The notes beneath the pieces were generated by a model. It was given only the letters and a program-made list of their open reading frames with translations. It was not told where the DNA came from and did no database searches. Positions 61,570 to 64,000 of a stretch of DNA of 64,000 nucleotides are shown one piece after another. The stretch is from Natronorubrum texcoconense (GTDB lineage: Archaea; Halobacteriota; Halobacteria; Halobacteriales; Natrialbaceae), in NCBI RefSeq assembly GCF_900100335.1, contig NZ_FNFE01000001.1, positions 558,001 to 622,000 of the forward strand. The letters are read 5' to 3'. The number at the start of each line of letters is the position of its first letter. Position 1 is the first letter of the stretch. The position numbers and the translations under genes were made by a program.

Positions 61570-61666
61570 ACTCCTATCATCCAGTGTGACCGGCTTAATT
61601 GTTGGTGCCTCGGCTAGTCGTCGTATGCTTATTTGGATCCGATCGTTGTTTCGTCGTTGCGACCAC

Positions 61667-61781
61667 TACGAAAGCCCCTGGCACGCTCGACTCCCCGGGG
61701 CTTGCTGCGGTCCTCGCTTCGCTGCGGTCCTTACTGCGCCCGGGAGGGATCGACTGTACCAGCCCCTTTCATTCCCACCCG
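61667..61781 (+). repeat. Inverted repeat, left arm
   Basis: It begins ACGAAAGCCCCTG and ends with CAGCCCCTTTCATTCCC (61760-61776) plus five bases. The opposite arm carries the same ends inverted. In between, the arms share C(G/T)CGACTCCC but diverge elsewhere. Short GCTTCGCTGCGGTCC-type runs are internal. Confidence 0.75.
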
Positions 61782-61806
61782 TGTCGGCTGACCGGTCTGG
61801 CCACCG

Positions 61807-61919
61807 CGGGCGGGAATGAAAGGGGCTGACTCGCTCGAGGAACCCGGCCGACGTAAGCACGCGACCGAAGGGAGCGCGCGCAACGAGGCCTGGGAGTCGA
61901 GCGAGTCAGGGGCTTTCGT
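61807..61919 (-). repeat. Inverted repeat, right arm
   Basis: Reverse complement of the left arm at both ends: GGGAATGAAAGGGGCTG at 61812-61828 (17-bp perfect match) and CAGGGGCTTTCGT at 61907-61919 (13-bp perfect match). The 25-bp centre at 61782-61806 separates the arms. A transcript could fold into a ~250-nt branched hairpin. Confidence 0.75.
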
Positions 61920-61968
61920 GGTGTTCGTAATGGACGCAACACCGTTTGAAGTGCCTCGAGTCGAGCGA

Positions 61969-63243
61969 TCAGTGATCGATAACCGTAATCTCCTCAACCG
62001 GCCACTGGCTGAGGATCTCGACGCCGTTCTCGCGGACGACGACCATCTCCTCGACGCGGACGCCCTGTCGACCGGCGGGTTCCTGGGTCTCGACGGCCAT
62101 CGTCATCCCCTCCTCGATCTCGATGGGGTGATCGGGCGAGAGGCCGCGCCAGATGAGCGGGACCTCGTACAGCTGGAGCCCGAGCCCGTGGGCCCAGTGG
62201 TTCGTGGTCATCTGCCAGTGGTCGTCGGCGCCGTAGTAGTCGGCGTGTTCGCCCTCCATATCCGGGAACGCTCGTGCGATTTCGTCGGTCGTCGCACCGG
62301 GTTCGATGCGCTCGAGGACGTCGTAAAGGTTGTCTCGAGCCGTCTCGTAGGCCTCCCGCTGCTCCTGGGTCGGCTCGCCCATCGAGAACGTGCGGTAATA
62401 ACACGATCGGTAGCCGAGGTAGCCGATGTTGTAGAAGTCGGCGTAGACCAGATCCCCCGGACGGATCGCCCGATCGGTGGTGTTGGCCTGGTGTTTGGGC
62501 CACGTGTTCGGCCCGGCGGTGAGGTAGCCGCCGCCGACGAACGCGCCGTGACGCCACAGTTCGCGGACCGCCTCGCCCCAGACTTCGGTCTCGCGCATCC
62601 CCGGCTTCGCGGCGTCTTTGATCGTCTGGAAGCCCGCCTCGCAGATCGACGCGACCATCCGCAGACACTCGATCTCGTCGTCGGTCTTGATCTTGCGGGC
62701 ATCTTCCATGACCGCGTTGCAGGTCTCGACGTCGGTCTCGAGGCCCTGGTCCTCGAGCGCGGCGAGCAGCCCTCGGTTGCCGACGTCGACGCCGAGCGTC
62801 TCGTCGGCGACGCCGTAGTCGTCCATCGCCTCGGCGATGCCCTCGGCCATCGTCGAGAGCAGGAAGTCGCGGGCCGAATTCCGGCCGGACGCTCGCGGAA
62901 CGTTTCCGAGCCCGGGGCAGGCGTAGCGGATGTCGTGCAGCCAGGGACAGTTGAACCGCTGGTTGCTCGCGTGGTCGGCGGTGTCCCAGTGAACGATGTC
63001 GCCGCTCTCAGTGAGGAGGGTGTAGTGGTCCGCGCCGCTCCCGCCGGTCATCGCCAGCCCCGTCACGTAGCGGATGTTGGGATCCGAGACGAAGAGCATC
63101 GCACTGAGGTCCGTCTCCCGGAGGCGCTCGAGCGCTCGTTCCTTGCGCTCATCTCGGAGTCGCTGCGTGTCGATCCGTTGCTCCCAGTCGACGGCCTGCG
63201 TGCCGCGCGTGCCTTCCATGAACTCCCGCTCGTAGAACGTCAT
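61969..63243 (-). CDS. M24-family peptidase-fold protein with altered metal site
   Basis: 424 aa, creatinase/aminopeptidase-P fold: an N-terminal creatinase-like domain (~1-175) and a C-terminal pita-bread domain. The usual five metal ligands D, D, H, E, E map to D269, C281 (in GYRSCYYRTF where GYxSDxTRTF is usual), H352, E385 and E398. The second histidine of the HE motif is Tyr (LYE, Y359). A plain Xaa-Pro dipeptidase is therefore unlikely. The dimethylsulfoniopropionate lyase DddP is a known M24 relative of non-peptidase function and should be compared. ATG at 63243 is preferred over the GTG at 63258. Confidence 0.85.
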   Translation of the reverse strand: MTFYEREFMEGTRGTQAVDWEQRIDTQRLRDERKERALERLRETDLSAMLFVSDPNIRYVTGLAMTGGSGADHYTLLTESGDIVHWDTADHASNQRFNCPWLHDIRYACPGLGNVPRASGRNSARDFLLSTMAEGIAEAMDDYGVADETLGVDVGNRGLLAALEDQGLETDVETCNAVMEDARKIKTDDEIECLRMVASICEAGFQTIKDAAKPGMRETEVWGEAVRELWRHGAFVGGGYLTAGPNTWPKHQANTTDRAIRPGDLVYADFYNIGYLGYRSCYYRTFSMGEPTQEQREAYETARDNLYDVLERIEPGATTDEIARAFPDMEGEHADYYGADDHWQMTTNHWAHGLGLQLYEVPLIWRGLSPDHPIEIEEGMTMAVETQEPAGRQGVRVEEMVVVRENGVEILSQWPVEEITVIDH

Positions 63244-63339
63244 GTACTGACGTATCACTGCAGCCCACTAAATCGTACCGCTGGCGGTGACCGGCGACGG
63301 ACACCGGAGTATAAGGGATATCGCGTGCTACAGATACAC

Positions 63340-63516
63340 ATGCCTATCCCCGGCTACGATCCCGAAGACATCGACGAACAACTCGAGTCGCGTCTGGACG
63401 ACGGCGAGATCGAACGGAAGCTGACCGATTCGGAACTCGAGGCCTACCGCGACGGCGACGCGAACCTGATCGACTTCCTCGACGAGGAGGAGATCGAAGG
63501 GATTCTCGGTCGCTAG
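63340..63516 (+). CDS. Small conserved haloarchaeal protein
   Basis: 58 aa: MPIPGYDPEDIDEQLESRLDDGEIERKLTDSELEAYRDGDANLIDFLDEEEIEGILGR. Highly acidic, helical, with no Cys. ATG preceded about 30 nt upstream by GTATAAGGGATAT, a TATA-like box. Similar tiny acidic proteins are common in haloarchaeal genomes; no function is known. It is divergent from the M24 gene. Confidence 0.65.
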   Translation: MPIPGYDPEDIDEQLESRLDDGEIERKLTDSELEAYRDGDANLIDFLDEEEIEGILGR

Positions 63517-63600
63517 TAGCGTAGACGCCTGGCGCGAGACGTACGTGAGCGGACGAGTGCTCGAGTGGAGGAAATGAGTGAACAGGGCGTTCTACAGTCG

Positions 63601-63673
63601 CTGGCAACGGTGAGAGCCACGTCCTCCCCAGCCGATTCGTTCGCTCGCTGCGCTCGCTCACTCATCCCTCGCG
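63601..63673 (-). repeat. Dispersed haloarchaeal repeat, copy 3 (inverted)
   Basis: Longest copy seen. Reverse-complemented it reads CGCGAGGGATGAGTGAGCGA, continues with GAGCGAATCGGCTGGGGAGG-type blocks and runs on to GCTCTCACCGTTGCC, a tail absent from copies 1 and 2. It lies between the small protein gene and the amine oxidase gene. Confidence 0.75.
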
Positions 63674-63784
63674 TGGCGTCGAGCGGCGACTCACTGATCG
63701 TTCGTCGCCGCTCAGCACGCGCCACCACGTATGGACGAACGTCCGAACTGAGAAACGTGACCAAATCGGACAGTCCGCCGACGA

Positions 63785-64000
63785 TCAGTCGTCGTCCGCG
63801 TCCGCCTCGCAGCCGCCGTGACCGTGACCCGGCACGTCCTGGCCCTCGATCGCGTGCTGGGGCGGGACGTCGATCGCCGGACTCTCGTCGAAGAAGTTGG
63901 CCGGCTGGAGTTTGAAGCTGTAGACCTGCACCGGGAGGATCGGCCAGTCCTCGGGTCGCGTCACGTGGTTCACGCCGAGCGTGTACCAGCAGACTAGGTC
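63785..64000 (-). CDS. Copper amine oxidase, C-terminal end (partial)
   Basis: The frame enters from the right edge and stops at 63785-63787. The 71 residues read DLVCWYTLGVNHVTRPEDWPILPVQVYSFKLQPANFFDESPAIDVPP and end in an acidic His-containing tail. This is the conserved C-terminal end of quinone-cofactor copper amine oxidases (consensus YTLGVNHVPRPEDWPVMP and FFDRNPALDVP). These enzymes oxidise primary amines such as phenylethylamine or tyramine to aldehydes with O2. The active-site Tyr (TPQ) region lies off the window. Its nearness to the phenylacetate genes suggests phenylethylamine use. Confidence 0.88.
   Translation of the reverse strand, partial: DLVCWYTLGVNHVTRPEDWPILPVQVYSFKLQPANFFDESPAIDVPPQHAIEGQDVPGHGHGGCEADADDD

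Larger units (their letters stand above)
61570..61968. other. Intergenic region with long inverted repeat
   Basis: About 400 bases. Dominated by the two homologous arms at 61667-61781 and 61807-61919. The open frames that cross it on either strand are basic and repetitive and were not called. Confidence 0.6.

Noticed and set aside
61816-63516. 566-codon plus-strand frame over the M24 gene and the small acidic protein
   Set aside because: Only its last 58 codons are a real gene (63340-63516); the rest is antisense to the M24 gene.

Overview
The window reads as a chromosomal segment of an extremely halophilic archaeon (class Halobacteria). The DNA is GC-rich and the predicted proteins are strongly acidic. 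Archaeal TATA boxes sit about 25-35 nt before start codons with little or no leader. Haloarchaeal hallmarks include an LSm-L37e gene pair, HTH-10 regulators, F420-type LLM oxidoreductases and Tat-dependent lipoproteins. The gene content would suit a Natrinema/Haloterrigena-like member of the Natrialbaceae, but that genus assignment is inference only.

Layout. 0-12 kb is an amino-acid and osmolyte metabolism block: threonine dehydratase, two class III aminotransferases, a BCCT transporter, an M20 amidohydrolase, RidA and proline dehydrogenase. 12-24 kb is mostly housekeeping plus conserved haloarchaeal unknowns: a DUF502 membrane protein, a threonine-synthase paralogue that lacks the PLP lysine, LSm with L37e, a zincin-like metallopeptidase, an MscS channel and an SPW-repeat protein. 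23-29 kb carries a Dna2/Cas4-like nuclease-helicase, a PAP2 phosphatase, a PurM/HypE-like protein and RNase HI. 29-38 kb holds oxidoreductases (an LLM enzyme, an SDR, an FMN alpha-hydroxyacid oxidase with a HAD hydrolase), a TetR regulator, an aspartoacylase-like hydrolase, an MFS transporter with a palindromic operator, and an APH-fold kinase. 38.4-39.7 kb is a lower-GC scar with a frameshifted transposase tail and dispersed repeats.

39.7-57.8 kb is a phenylacetate-degradation island. It contains two phenylacetate-CoA ligases, the PaaABC epoxidase with PaaD split into two overlapping genes, a hydroxyacyl-CoA dehydrogenase/enoyl-CoA hydratase fusion, a MaoC hydratase, three PaaI-type hotdog thioesterases, two regulators and a branched-chain-amino-acid-type ABC transporter. 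The transporter has a fused LivH-LivM permease, and its substrate-binding gene is interrupted by an in-frame amber codon. No PaaE reductase, PaaG isomerase, PaaZ ring-opening enzyme or PaaJ thiolase is visible, so the pathway must be completed elsewhere in the genome.

58-64 kb carries E1 alpha and beta of a 2-oxoacid dehydrogenase, an LLM oxidoreductase, a large two-armed inverted repeat, a variant M24 peptidase-fold protein, a small conserved protein, a dispersed repeat, and the C-terminal end of a copper amine oxidase. That last enzyme type could feed phenylethylamine toward phenylacetate. No rRNA, tRNA, CRISPR array, intact insertion sequence or prophage was found.
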